From assembly GCF_036588685.1 (NCBI RefSeq), contig NC_086374.1, positions 29,504,886 through 29,568,885 on the forward strand: DNA of 64,000 bases, read 5' to 3'. A model generated the notes under the pieces. The model had not been told where the DNA came from, made no database searches, and saw only the letters and a list, made by a program, of their open reading frames with translations. This document shows, one piece after another, positions 51,765 to 64,000 of the stretch (its first letter is position 1; each line of letters starts with the position of its first letter). This DNA is from Mytilus trossulus. Taxonomy: Eukaryota; Mollusca; Bivalvia; Mytilida; Mytilidae. A program made the position numbers and the translations under genes.

Positions 51765-51975
51765 AAAAGTTATAGATATAATGGCAACAGGAGTATACCG
51801 CGGATTAAAGTCATAAATCGATTGTAAGAAAACAAATACGGATAACAAAAACTACGTAGGAAATACATCATTTATAAGAGGAAACCAACGAAACAACAGA
51901 ACACTAAAGTCCAACAAAAACAAACGACAATGTAATATACATAGAAACGAACTATTAGATAACAACAACCTTATT
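51765..51975. repeat. Interspersed repeat, family 4
   Basis: The block GGCAACAGGAGTATACCGC ... CATAAATCGATTG ... ATAAGAGGAAACCAACGAAA is shared with 58350-58560. Confidence 0.55.
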
Positions 51976-52497
51976 CGAATATTATGTTCATTGAAAACCA
52001 AAACGTTATTAAAGAAAGTGATGGAAATATTTATATTGCAACTGTTAAACATACAGTAATTGAAAGAAGAAGAAAAATTGACACATGCGTTTCATTTTGT
52101 AAACAACATTTGTTTTAGCGTAAGGATGTACCTCAAATATAAGTATAGATTATAGATGTATAATTTCTTTCGATTTCCGAATCAAAGAAGAAATAACTTG
52201 GCCTAATCTTAATATCTCCTCTGCACGTAAACCTTTCAAAAAATGCAATTACCCAACTATAGTCATAAGTTCTCAAAATACATTTTCTCACAACGATTAT
52301 ATTTTCTACAGCAGATATCATGTTTTACTTGCTAATCAGTCTCTCTATGTTTTATGGGTTAACGAACTTGGTGTTGAAAGGAGATCTCTACTCATATTTG
52401 TTACATATTTCCAGACTCAAAGAATTTTATATATAAGATAAAAGAGGGGAAAAAGATACCAGATGAACCAATTTTTCATTGTTTAAATATGATAAAA

Positions 52498-52690
52498 TTA
52501 AGAAAGGAAATGGTGAATATGTCAAAGCGACAACCACCCGACCATAGAGTAAACAACAGCCGAAGGCAACCAATGGGTCTTCAATGTAGCGAGAATTCCC
52601 GCACCCGTAGGTGTCCTTCAGCTGGCCCCTAAAATATGCATAATAGTACAGTGATAATGGACGTCATACTAAACTCCGAATTATACACAA
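52498..52690 (+). repeat. Interspersed repeat, family 1, copy upstream of the SDR gene
   Basis: Same block order as the copy at 23490 with about 85-90 percent identity by eye. It ends about 300 bases before the SDR start codon. Confidence 0.7.
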
Positions 52691-52998
52691 GAAACTAAAA
52701 TTTAAAATCATACAAGACTAACAAAGGCCAGAGGCTCCTGACTTGGGACAGGCGCAAAATTGCGGCGGGGTTAAACATGTTTATGAGATCTCAACCCTCC
52801 CCTATACATCTAGCCAATGTAGAAAAGTAAAAGAATAACAATACGCACATTAAAATTCAGTTCAAGAGAAGTCCGAGTCTTGTGAGTTTGTATGTTGATC
52901 TCCCGAACATAGGGATTTATAATTTTTCTTATTGTCGCTTTCTTTTATACTTAACATGTGTCAAGGTTCTTATCTTTCTTGTGATATCAGTACACAAA

Positions 52999-55900
52999 AT
53001 GAACATAACAACAGCCTACCGCATACTGTGTATTGTTTTCTTCATTTGGTTTGTGTTCAATATTTGTGTGAATTATTATGTCTACATATTTTTATTGATA
53101 ATTCTGAAATTGACATTCATTTACTTGGAGCAAAACTATAAGAAGCTGTTACCCGTTCAAAAAAGATGTGTTCTTATTACTGGATGTGATACAGGTAAGT
53201 TAAGTTGGCGTATAGGTACTAAATGTTCCTTCCTATAATGTATAACTATATATTTTGGACACAATATCATATGAAAATGTGATTCGGCCATATTTAGGAA
53301 ATTAAGACACGTTTAATGTTTGTCGTTGACGGATTATGTTCGTTGTTGTTCTGCATGTTTGCATGTTTTGTCGTGCATTTCTCTGTGATGAATGTTCTTG
53401 TGTGCGTTTCTGTCACGTAGTGTTGTTATCTCATTGATATCTGTTTAACATTTTCACACGTTCAACCCAACATTTTAGGTTTAAATGATCTTCCTGTTTT
53501 CATCTTTTGTATTTGATGTGTTTCCTCGATTTTAGTTTCTAACCTTGATTTGGTTTTTTTTTATCAATCGATGTATGACTTTTGAACATCGATTTACTAC
53601 TAATGCCTTTATTTACAAATAAAAACAGAGACTATCATGCTTCGAAAAGTAAATATTGATAACGATTTTAGTGAGCATGGTATGATTAGAGGTAGATAAG
53701 AATTTAGTACTTCTTCATTTTATGTAAAAGTGATAACAGCTACGGAACACTTTATATCAAAATTGTTGACGTACAACTAAAAGGTGTCAAGTATAATTAC
53801 AATATTAACTAAGTTGTAAAAAGAGGCAGACGAATTTTTCACTGCATAAACTTGAAACATTGTCATTCCAATTTAAACGTTAAAATTCTCTACTTGATTT
53901 TTTTCCAGTAGTCAAAAGTAAAGCAACAAAACTCCAAAACTCCAAGGAACAATAAAATCTTAAAGTCCTTTATCAAATTACAAATCAAAAGCTCTAACAC
54001 ATCGAACGAATACAGAACAACTGTCGCATTCCTGACTTGGTATAGTCATTTCCTTACGAAGAAAATGGTGGATCAAACTTGGTTAGATAGATAGTTAAGC
54101 TACCCACTTGTATGACATTCGCATATTATTCCATTACATTGACAACAATGTGCTAACAAAAACGAACAGACATAATAGGTAAAAAGCTCATAAATAGGGA
54201 TACGAAAGTCAACATTGTAAATAAATCACTATAAAATCAAACAAATAATTTAACAAAGAAAAGCAAAATGGCATAAAGACAAAGCACATATTAGGTAAAG
54301 ATTAAAGACAATAATCTTGACAATAAGCAATCACTTCTTAAAGTTGCGATTTTGATTCATTTGTTAATCAGCTGATCAACTGGTTAATGCTATCTCCGTG
54401 CTTTATAATTTCATTTCAGGATTCAAACACAATAACAGAGTTATTACTTACAAGATTTTTTAATATTTGATAAAAATAAGTACAGAATACGTTTATTTTA
54501 TTTTTTTAGCTTAGTATGGTCATTAGTCAATAATAGTTTTTAGTTGCGTTAGACATTGAAATGTCTCACTGGTTGACACCACGACGAGCATGAAAATAGT
54601 GTCATAACCAATATAAACAACGTCATGTGAAAACTATATTAAGGTACTGTTAAGAAGCAGTGTCTTTTTATGTCAACTTGTTTTGTAAATGAGTAATGCT
54701 CATCGTGTTTTCTGCAGGATTTGGACATCATTTGGCGAACCGCTTAGCGGATGATGGATTCAATGTATTTGCCACTGTTTGGAAAGTCGATAGCCCTGGG
54801 GCTAATAAACTTAAAAAAAGAAAGTCAAATATGCACGTAATTCAGATGGATGTCACCAAAATAGATGAAATAAAAGCTGCTGTTTCTTTCGTGAACACAA
54901 AAACTAAACAAAAAGGTAAGATTAACAAAGGCGTAGTCCAACCAATCGCAAAGAAGGAAATCACGGTCAAAGCGATATAATTAAAATTCAAACCCCAAAA
55001 CAAAAGGGCATCGAACAAAATAAACGCTTAAAAGATGAAATGGTTTGAAAATTATATCCCTTATCAAGTATCTGCAAATATTTATATCGAACAAGCAACA
55101 CAAATGAATACGACTGACACATTCATACACTTCAAGCAAACAATAACGCTAAATGAAGTTTCAGTGTTTATAAATGTTTAGTGTGTTCTGTATAATTTTT
55201 TTATTAATAAATGAAAATTTAATACAGGTAATTAAGTTTCATTAGCCATTGCTTTCTTTATTTTATGGCGCTTTATATATATTTTTTTAAATGTACCGTA
55301 AAAAATATCATCAAGAAAATCGCAGAATTGGTATTTGTCATTTCTATACTATTCAGAATAAAAAAAAATTAAAAAGAAAACAAAGTATTACAAGAAAACA
55401 AAATAGGTAACACAAATTTTGAATTGTGAATTTCTGAAATTTTGAAAACATCAAGTTATTTTCAATATCATTCTAAATATAACTGTGTTTTAAAACGTAT
55501 AATCATCACAGCGAAAAAATAATATAGGTAACACTATTTCAGTACATTATTTTTTATAATAGCATGACAAAAGCAACATTTATATGAGGAGGTTCCATCA
55601 ATTTAGGTGTGTGCCCTGAACCTACCGAAAACAAATAAATCAAGAATAGTGTAAACTTGTATATAAGAATAATTGATCAATGCTTACATATGTGGTGTCA
55701 TCATAAAAGTTATAAACTTCTGAAAATATGTTGGCATAAATAAACCATTCAGTTATTTTTTCTCTTTTATTTTTTTTGAATATGCAGGCTTGTGGGGTGT
55801 AGTAAACAATGCCGGTTTCAACATATATGGAGATGTGGAGATATGTACCATGGATCATTATAGAGCTGTATTAGATGTTAACCTGTATGGAATGATATCA

Positions 55901-58900
55901 GTAACTAAGGCATTTCTACCACAGATCAGAAATAATAAAGGTAAACTTTCACATTGAATATATAAGTATGGAAGAAAAATAAATGAGGGTGGAAAAGAAT
56001 GTTAATAAAGATAACCTCGTTCTCACACCATGCTGGAATATTAAATGTTCAGAATTCTTCTCATATATTACCAGTCAGTCAGAGATTATTTCTACCTCGT
56101 GTAAATACAAATGGGTAAATACAAATGACGACAAATAAACTGAAACACAAAAGAGGGCAATTGGAGGAGACACTTAAAGCACAAAACAGATAATTTGGCA
56201 GTAAGAAACAGGTCTTGTGACATTTAGTAAATTTCCTTCCTGGTAAATGTGTCACACAATTGTTCAAATAATATTTAATTTCATCAGAACTAATATAATA
56301 ATATATTTTTCATTTTGAGAAATGTAAACTTCCGAATCTTGATCTTGATTTATAGAAAAATGAATAAAAGAGTTCAATCATTAAAAAGCGTTCAAAGAGT
56401 GCTCGAACATTTAATTGCGAATGCGCATATATCATAGGTGATTATAACTGCTGTCAGTTAAGAGTTGAATATAGCTTAAAATACCAAAGAAAGCCTTTCA
56501 AAAAAGCAACATTTCACTTGGAAGTGTCTCTAAAATACATATGTATGTGTTTTTATTAACGTCTGGAGAGTATCGATGTTAATTAAAAATTAACAAATCT
56601 CAAAAGGTTGAATATTTTAACATCTGGAATAAGTGTACTTAAAGTATCGATAATTTTACATTGGTCGTATCGAACTTTATGAATTATGCACACAAGACCA
56701 TCGTCAAAATTTCGATGTGATATCTCATTGAAAATAATGTTTCTTTAAGTACAGTCAGGCTTCTAATCCGATTTAAAAGAAACAATTTAGTAAAGGTTAT
56801 ATTTTTTTTTGTGTATACTCCTGCTTTAACATGGTAACATCGTAGACCAAGTTTTTTTTCAATCTTCTAATTTAAGGTCGAATAGTGAATGTTTCCAGTG
56901 TAATGGCTCGCCTTAATTACCCGGGTAACACTAACTACCAAATATCAAAACATGGAGTAGAAACAATGAGTGACTCTTTAAGACTAGAGATGATTAAATT
57001 TGGCGTTGGAGTGTCCATTATAGAACCTGGGGAGTATGATGCAGCAACATCCTGCAGCAGTCCAGAAATGGTAAATTTCAGATGATTAAAAAAAAATCAA
57101 TTATTGAAACGTATTTTGAATAATGTTTTAATCCGTTTGTATTGAATTGGCGTGTGTGTATTTTGATCACCATATACATTTTTTTCTTCTTTATAAGAAT
57201 TGAGAAGCAAAACTCGAACGAATTTGTAACGTATCGTTTAATAGAAACGACTGAAATAGACGAATTTACTTGATAGTTGACACATAGATGTATCAATTTT
57301 GTGTGTGAGTGTATAAATTGAAGAGAATTTACTAGAATCGGTAAGAACTTCCGAAATGTGAAAATAGAAGAAATCTGATAACAGCATGTGCAATAAAAAA
57401 AATTCCCATCAATTATATAAAGAATATATGTACCCAAATAAGGCTTCTTTGAATCCACATGTTTGAATATACCTATAGCTTTCAGAAAATATAATATAGT
57501 TTCATGAACAATAAATAGATCTAGCTCATATTGACTTTAATAACTTTACCAACAGTATTAAGGACCTGATTAAAGTTGTAAGAATTTGACCAGATAGGAG
57601 AATACTCTAAAAACAACTATTCACAATGCATCGTACATCACGTAACAATATATGCAGAGAATGGCATACACATATGGTTTAGTTAACTGACCAAATAATA
57701 TAATTACTTTTCATCTTACAAAATAACTGGCATATAAAACGAAATTAAGATATCATTGTATCTTGTTATGGTTTACCAAAGTTTACCACGTATTTATTTT
57801 CAACATACTTTTAAAAAAGAGAGCAAAATTCCGTCGTTTTATTTGTTTTCAATATGGTTTGTTTTCAGTGCAAAAGAGTGAAGGCAGATTGTGAGCAGAT
57901 GTACGATAGAGCATCAGAAGAGGTTAAGGCAGTATATGGGAAGGACTACTTCTATCTACCATATGAAAACATGAGGCAATATGGGGAGACTGGTTCATCA
58001 CCTACCCCTAACCCAGTCTTAAACGCAATTGAAGATGCCTTATTAAATGTCCATCCTAAGGCACGATACCTTGTTGATGGTGGAAGTGGTATAATTGACA
58101 AAACTGCAGTAAGTTCTGTATACATTGAATATGTAACAAAAGTCTCTGTGTCACTAATTTTCAAAAGTTTTAATGGAAGAGTTTATGGTTGAGTATTTTA
58201 TAAACTAAGACAAAGAACGAAACATGAATAAAAAGTTTTGTGTATATGAATTTATTGTATCATTTCGATAAGGACCTTAATATATGGATTGTTTAAAAGT
58301 CCCTACTGGCTTGAAATTATTACATTTTTAACAAATTATGTTAAAGGAAGATCCAGAAATAAAGGCAACAGTAGTATACCGCTGTTCAAAACTCATAAAT
58401 CCATGGACAAAAAACAAAATTGGGGTAACAAACTAAAACCGAGGGTAACGCATTAAAAATAAGAGGAGAACAACGACATAATACTAAAATGTAACACACA
58501 GAGAAACGGACCGAGCATCAGACAAAATCCCAAGATAATAACAAATATAACAGAAAAACACATTCAACGCACCAAATTTATAGAGTATCATTTTGATTTA
58601 CAAGCTGAGCCGATACTTCTGCTGGTGCATTGACTTTTAGTCCCCGAAAGTATCATCAGCTCAGTAGTCATTGCTTAAATACCGATATGATTTTTGTTTT
58701 ACTTTCTAAAAATCTCATATTAAGAAATTATAAAAATGAATACTATAATTCCACCTCCCCTAGACTCAAAGTGACTTTATGTATTAGCTGTTATTTATAA
58801 ATCCCCTTGGTACAAAAGCTACAAAGATTGTACATTTTATTTGTTCCTGGCTTTTTAAATATTTGGGTTTAAATGCACCCTATGAAAGTAAATCCAGAAA

Positions 58901-60437
58901 AGCGCCTTCAACGTGCGAAATAGATATAATGTTATTTTCGTTATTTTTCAATCAACTTATCGTCCGTAATCCCATGTTATTTTCAACATGTGGTATTCCA
59001 TCGTTTTTCATTTTAATTGAGAAACATTTTCTGTGTTCGGTCAATAACTTTTCAGAAAATTTTCGATGAGACTTTTTTGTGGTATGAAGATTTTTTTCTT
59101 AGAACGTACTTAGGGACGAAGTTAAAACCAAAACATGTATCTTTACTGATATAACGCCCGCCATATTATGTCAGTTCATATAGCTCACGTTTCCATTCTT
59201 GATATTGTCATCAGTTAAGTTGTGACATGTACTCTTCTTTTCATTTATTACTTGCTGGATTTTTTATCGTTCTCATTTTGACAAAACGTAAAATCACAAA
59301 AATACTGAACTTAGAGGAAAATCAATTTGGAAAGTCCATAATCACATGGCAAAATCAAATAAAAAAACGTATCAAAAACAAATAGACAAGAACTGTCATA
59401 TTCCTGACTTGGTACAGGCATTTTCAAATGTAGAAAAAGGTGGATTAAACCTGGTTCTAAAACGCTAACCCTCTCACTTTAATGACAGTATCATCATATT
59501 ACATTATATTAACATTGATGCGTTAAATAAACAGACACAATAAATAAAATAGTCAAAATATGGGTACATCAGTCATCATCGTATAACAATTTTAAAAGGA
59601 ACAATTTAACAGAACACAAACACATTTACTATCTACGAACACATTCATTGATTTGAGTGTCTGACGTCAGAAAATTGTATATGTCACATAAATTTGTCGT
59701 TCAATGTGCATACAAACAATTTTAAAATTCACATAGGTAATGTTAGCATACAGAATTAAAAAATCAAAAGTATGTAAGAATAAATTTCAGAAATAGACCG
59801 AAATCTAAACTAGTACAAAAGTTATATATTGAATTTATAAGAATCCACAAATAGTTAATTCAACTACGCGATTGAATGATTTTGACCTTTGTGGTTCAAC
59901 GTATATTGTAATTCATAATAGAAATATATAATAATGAAATATAATAGAACAGTATCATACTGACGGGTTCACGTTATAAGAACAAACGAAATACAAAAAA
60001 TCGCATATACAAAACAAACTACCAAAAAAGGAAAGCCAATACAAACACATTGACGCGATGTATAAGAACCGAGCCACGTCAAAAGGATATCAAACATGTG
60101 CACACACGCATGCAGTGCAAGGGTTTTCAATGTAACATTGTCACTTCGGTATACTTTTTGTTTACTTATATTATGTAATTATTGCATTACCTCAAGAGTT
60201 TTCGTTCATCTTAAGAAATTACAATCAGCTGGACAGAAATAAGTCAGTACTTCACCACATACTCGTATCAAACGTTTTATAAAATTTAACGATTTTGATA
60301 TTTGTAATATTTTGATACTCATTTTCATTCTACAGATAATGGCCAGAATAGACAGCCTTCTGCCAGAGTATGTTAGTGACTTTATTTGGAGTACCAGAAC
60401 CGGGTGTTATAAATCACCCCGTGACCAGTCTGCTTGA
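52999..60437 (+). CDS. Membrane-anchored short-chain dehydrogenase/reductase, BDH1/retinol dehydrogenase-like (SDR9C type), 6 exons, 360 aa
   Basis: NAD(P)-dependent oxidoreductase. Exons 52999-53194, 54718-54915, 55788-55940, 56877-57070, 57869-58108 and 60336-60437 join in phase (1083 nt). Residues about 8-43 form one or two hydrophobic segments. The cofactor loop TGCDTGFG is at 61-68, VVNNAG near 136-141, catalytic Ser in NVSS near 190, and YQISK (Tyr203, Lys207). The TGCD(S/T)GFG loop, EPG(x)..AATS and a C-terminal helix ending ..LPEYVSDFIW match the group with 3-hydroxybutyrate dehydrogenase BDH1, retinol dehydrogenases and 17-beta-HSD6. BDH1 looks closest by eye; the substrate cannot be fixed. 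The frame stays open upstream of 52999 without another in-frame ATG back to 52882, and a repeat ends near 52690. AATAAA follows at 60491-60496. Confidence 0.88.
53965..54120 (-). repeat. Interspersed repeat, family 3, inverted copy in SDR intron 1
   Basis: CAAATCAAAAGCTCTAACAC followed by ATTCCTGACTTGGTATAGTC and GGTGGATCAAACTTGGTTAG. Confidence 0.65.
58350..58560. repeat. Interspersed repeat, family 4, copy in SDR intron 5
   Basis: GGCAACAGTAGTATACCGCT ... CTCATAAATCCATGG ... ATAAGAGGAGAACAACGACA, in the same order as the 51.8 kb copy. A diverged hammerhead-repeat segment without ribozyme follows at about 58610-58740. Confidence 0.55.
59285..59490 (-). repeat. Interspersed repeat, family 3, inverted copy in SDR intron 5
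   Basis: TCACAAAAATACTGAACTTA...GGAAAGTCCATAATCACATG, then TCATATTCCTGACTTGGTAC and GGTGGATTAAACCTGGTTCT. This is the most complete copy. Confidence 0.7.
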
Positions 60438-60490
60438 AAATACAAGCTACTGAATAGATATCATGCGAAATATATTTAACATTAAGAAAA

Positions 60491-60496
60491 AATAAA
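60491..60496 (+). terminator. Poly(A) signal of the SDR gene
   Basis: AATAAA 54 bases after the stop codon of the SDR gene. Confidence 0.6.
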
Positions 60497-60499
60497 ATG

Positions 60500-62790
60500 C
60501 ATATATTTTTCAACACACATTCAATTCTATTTGTCTCTATTTGTCAATTGAATAATCTTTTTGATATCTTAATATTCTATAACAAATATGCGATGCCTAC
60601 TTATAATGCACACGTCTAAATTATCAAGTAGACAGGAGAAGTAATGAACAAACAATTGATTGCTTGCATAACTGAAATTGAAAAGAACATATCGGAAAAG
60701 ATTCGAAATTTTATAAAGGTCAAGCCAATCATTTGTTGCTTGGATTTTCAAACTGTATATTTCATTAAGGGGTGACCGTATCTACCAATTAGCTATTTTA
60801 AGTTAGAAGCAATACTAAAATGTTAAACTGATTATCTCTATGGTAAGTTTCCAGCAGCATCAAACATGCTCCTATCTTCCTCTACCGTTTTTAAAAGCCG
60901 TAACTGAATGAAATACATAATGACGTACATCATCTGATGTTGTTAAGGAGGACACTGCGATCATTTTCCAATATGGTATAGTCTTCTATATTTATTCTTT
61001 TTTTGTGTTAATTGTTATTTAATATATCGTTAATAAAAGTTTTTCTTTTACTGTTTTGCTTCTAAAATATTTTCTTGTATGTGCTTTGTGTTAATCTACT
61101 ATTCGTGATTGATCAGCTAGAGAGTTTGCGAAAATAGTTCAAAACCGCCAATTTTCGTGTGTTTGTTCCAGGAACTTTGTTAGTAATTGCCGTTCGCCAT
61201 ATCCTAATATGAAAATGTTTTATTCTAAAAGAAAAAATGTTAATAACAGATCCTCAACTGTTTAGGTTCTTATACACCTTCCGGCTTTCAAACATTCGGA
61301 TTCCAGCGTTCCTGATTTAGGAAAATCTAGAAAATCGCTTCGGACGCATGCAATTATAAAGTGTTGTTTTTATTTTCTATACCATTGTTGGTGGACTTCG
61401 GTACAGACAAGATGTATAAGAAGCCTTTCTAAAAATTGTCTAGTAAAAGTAAATTAATTTTGTAATTGTTAAAAACTACGTTTTCAACTCACTCACTTTG
61501 GTGAAATATGTAAGATGTATCCTTAATTGTTTATCTAGTCTATTCAGTCGCGTCGATATCAGGACAGAATATGATAAACAGCTAATGAACCACCTTTTAA
61601 ATATAACTGTCATACTTAATTCAAAGTATCATTATTTGTTTCACCATGCATTTATAAAAGCAATGACCTCCGATGTTTTACTTAAATTATAGTGTTCATA
61701 GCTAAAAATTTGGAAATCCAAAAATATTGATCATATTTGAAAGAAAGAATATTTAAACATATGCTTAAAAAGAAAAAAAAAACAAGTAGCGTCTATAGGG
61801 TCAACTTTAGGGGGAGATGAAACTTTCTAGAGTTAGTTGACTCTAATCTTTATATATTAAACGATTCTTAATATTTATCACGAACCCTTTAGAAATTTAA
61901 AAAATGACTTTTTCATTTATTAACATATACTATAATATAAATCCCCCTTTTGACCTTTGATCATAAATTCAAAAATCTGCTCCATTTTGGGACTCTACGT
62001 ACGGTATGACTTAATCAATTGGTATTATATGTATCTACAAAATAAGACCTTATTTGTCACCGTACAACTACATCTACATCAGTGCACACTCTGAGTGATT
62101 GGTGAATAGGCATGGAACGGCTTGCCTGGTTTTTCAAATCATTCGCCATGAACTGATGTTCTATGAATTGTCACTAAACTGTAGTTGAATTGAGTTAATA
62201 AAACCAAAAAAATATTTAATTTCTTTGCATCAAAACAAGGTTTTCTTGATATGCTGCAGAATGCATAATTCACAATTATTTTTAACATCATTACATGAAA
62301 ACAAATTAACGTCACCATATGGCATCATTCTTAAACCATTACTTCAAACGAACTTAAATAATCAGTGACTATCATTGTATACCATTTAAGGCATATTTCA
62401 ATTGTTTGAGCTTTTGATTTTTTACCATTTGCTTAGGGACTTCCGTTTAGAATTTTTCTCGGAGTTCAGTATCTGTGTTTTTTACTTTGTCAGTCGAGAT
62501 TATTTTTTCCTGTGTTCAGCAATCAAACGCTTACTAAAATACTTGCATGTAAAAAAAGCCAACAAATTCTAATGTTGTTGTTCAATGCAAAACTTGTCAT
62601 TAATGTTACTACAGTTAATATTGCGTAAACAATTTGATATACCGAAAAAAATATCACGTTTCTCGCTTCATTTTTTTATTTTACCTAAAACGTAGAATGA
62701 ATTTTAAACAATCCAAAACACAGCTCACCCCAACAAAGCAGAAATTCTACTACTTTTTTGTTAAAGCTGAAGGAATTTTATTCAACGTTA
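60500..62790. other. Intergenic stretch between convergent SDR and GH31 genes
   Basis: AT-rich, no exon-like frames. It contains only the family 3 repeat at 62.4 kb and, presumably, the 3' UTR of the - strand GH31 gene. Confidence 0.5.
62395..62500 (+). repeat. Interspersed repeat, family 3, copy near the GH31 3' end
   Basis: TTGTTTGAGCTTTTGATTTT, CCATTTGCTTAGGGACTTCC and CTCGGAGTTCAGTATCTGTG. Confidence 0.6.
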
Positions 62791-64000
62791 CTATAACAAA
62801 TCAAATGTTGCTATTTGATCTATAAGAACTTGGTATTTCTTAACCCAATGTCCTCCATCAATGTTTTGTCCATTTAAATTATCTCGCCACTTCCCTTCCG
62901 GAAGGTAGATATCCCTTTGTCTAGCTCCTGGATCTAAGATAGGTGCCACCATGAGCCTGTCGCCTACCATAAACTGTGAATCTATATTGTATGTTTCCTT
63001 ATCATCTGGTGCTATCCACCACATTGCACGAATCAACGGATAGCCTGAAATTATAAAATAAAACTTGGCGATTACAAAGAAAAACATGACAGAAGTGGCA
63101 AACACCTATGTCATTTGGTTTCTTGTGAAAGTTATCTCATTTGAAATCATAAAACATTTTCTTATCTTCAAAGAGAAGTTTAACTTTACTAATCATTTCT
63201 TTGTAAACTATAATAACCCTTAAAGACAATTCACTTTAGGACATACATTCACATTTGAAAACTTCAGAGAAAAAAACAAGTGTTCCATTCCATTAACATT
63301 AAAAGGTTCATTTTTAATCTATGTTCTAGAGTATGGCTAAATACTTTATCCAGTAGTCAACGATTTGGTATCAACAAAAAATTAAACATCTAAATATTTT
63401 AACAACTAACAATTATTAAATTGGCTTATTGTGAACAAAGCTTAATATTATTTGAAAAAGCTTATTACTGTGATATGAGACAAAAACTGACGTCGCTAAC
63501 GAATCAGTATGCACAATGAAGGTAAAGTAATAAACGGTTTATTTTTGTTGACTTACAGTACTGAAAAATATACACTTACCATGCTGCACAGCTTTTTCGG
63601 CATAACTAAGCAGTAAAGGTGTTACAACTGTTTCGTGAATTCTGACCATTGTATGTGCTATCTCAATAACTTCTTTATCATAGTCCCATGGAGTGAAGGA
63701 GAACTGCATAGCAGGAAGGTACGCTGTCAGTTGTAACCATCTTATATACAGTTCACGATCTGGCAAAATGATGTCCTTGGCTAAAACTTCTCCATAACCA
63801 TTACCTCCTATCATATCTGGTAAAACAAATGGATAACCTAGGATACCAAAGGTTAAAGCTGTAGGTATAATTGTCCTCAGTCCATTTGCATAGCCCCAAC
63901 GTGATTCTTTGTCTGCCATTCGAACAAAAATAGGATGTTTCTGTGATTTATATCCACATCTCACTTCTATCAAGTTCCCATGGTTACTCACCATTTCCAC
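62791..64000 (-). CDS. Glycoside hydrolase family 31, MYORG-like, 3' end only (last two exons)
   Basis: Partial gene running off the window's right edge. The penultimate exon occupies 64000-63580 and the last 63044-62791, with donor gtaag and acceptor tttcag in matching phase and a TAG stop at 62791-62793. The exon in the window encodes RWGYANGLRTIIPTAL, then GYPFVLPDMIGGNGYG; the Asp of LPDMIGG corresponds to the acid/base of the MYORG-type family 31 enzymes. RELYIRWLQLTAYLPAMQFS and a closing beta-domain (APILDPGARQRDIYLPEGKW) follow. The nucleophile Asp would lie upstream, outside the window. Human MYORG is an ER-lumenal alpha-galactosidase-type enzyme; this copy's substrate is unknown. 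It is convergent with the SDR gene. Confidence 0.88.

Larger units (their letters stand above)
48700..52490. other. Intergenic stretch with repeats; no supported gene
   Basis: It holds a decayed hammerhead unit (about 50.7-50.95 kb), family 3 and 4 repeats and a GCGAAA-rich imperfect palindrome at 51580-51720. A short + frame near 49036-49203 (..FPAEMSGDINMELSTPMI..DPS-type, ending TGA) looks peptide-like but has no start, splice sites or known family. Confidence 0.45.

Noticed and set aside
52882-52998. GTG at 52882 as the SDR start
   Set aside because: Animal nuclear genes start at ATG; the first in-frame ATG is 52999, directly before the hydrophobic segment.
1-64000. tRNA, rRNA and CRISPR arrays
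   Set aside because: No cloverleaf with A/B boxes, rRNA core sequence or regularly spaced short repeats was seen by eye; a tRNA scan was not run.

Overview
This is eukaryotic nuclear DNA from an animal. AT-rich introns with GT..AG borders, long 3' regions with AATAAA signals, an animal-type STAT gene and a dense load of short interspersed repeats and foldback elements all point to a bivalve mollusc. I infer a mussel of the Mytilus group from the repeat families. No rRNA, tRNA, CRISPR array, operon or bacterial feature was seen.

Layout. (1) 1-6.6 kb has no gene I can support; it holds foldback and TIR elements and one very diverged hammerhead ribozyme copy. (2) 6.65-32.7 kb is a complete STAT transcription factor gene on the + strand. 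It has 17 coding exons whose splice phases all agree and give 1111 residues. A putative non-coding first exon ends at 6830, and a perfect kappaB motif lies about 180 bp upstream of its donor. Its introns carry many non-autonomous elements. (3) 33-36 kb is repeats, including a 97-bp exact-looking triplication and a 169-bp tandem array. (4) 36.7-38.0 kb is a single-exon galactose 3-O-sulfotransferase family gene (+). (5) 39.5-44.4 kb holds two tandem arrays of a 355/356-bp unit in opposite orientation. (6) 43.1-47.8 kb is a three-exon gene for a secreted, cysteine-bearing protein of about 393 residues (+); one of the arrays lies in its first intron. (7) 47.9-52.9 kb is repeats. (8) 53.0-60.4 kb is a six-exon SDR gene of the BDH1/retinol dehydrogenase-like type (+). 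(9) 62.8-64.0 kb is the 3' end of a MYORG-like family 31 glycoside hydrolase on the - strand, running off the window.

The genes do not form a pathway; they are independent neighbours. The most notable system is the mobile repeat: each 355/356-bp unit carries a minimal type I hammerhead ribozyme, and diverged solo copies show compensatory changes in all three helices. Tandem units one ribozyme apart would, if transcribed, cut themselves into unit-length RNAs. One intact three-ribozyme array sits in sense orientation inside an intron.

Exons were predicted by eye from reading frame, splice consensus and protein-family memory; no alignment or search was run.
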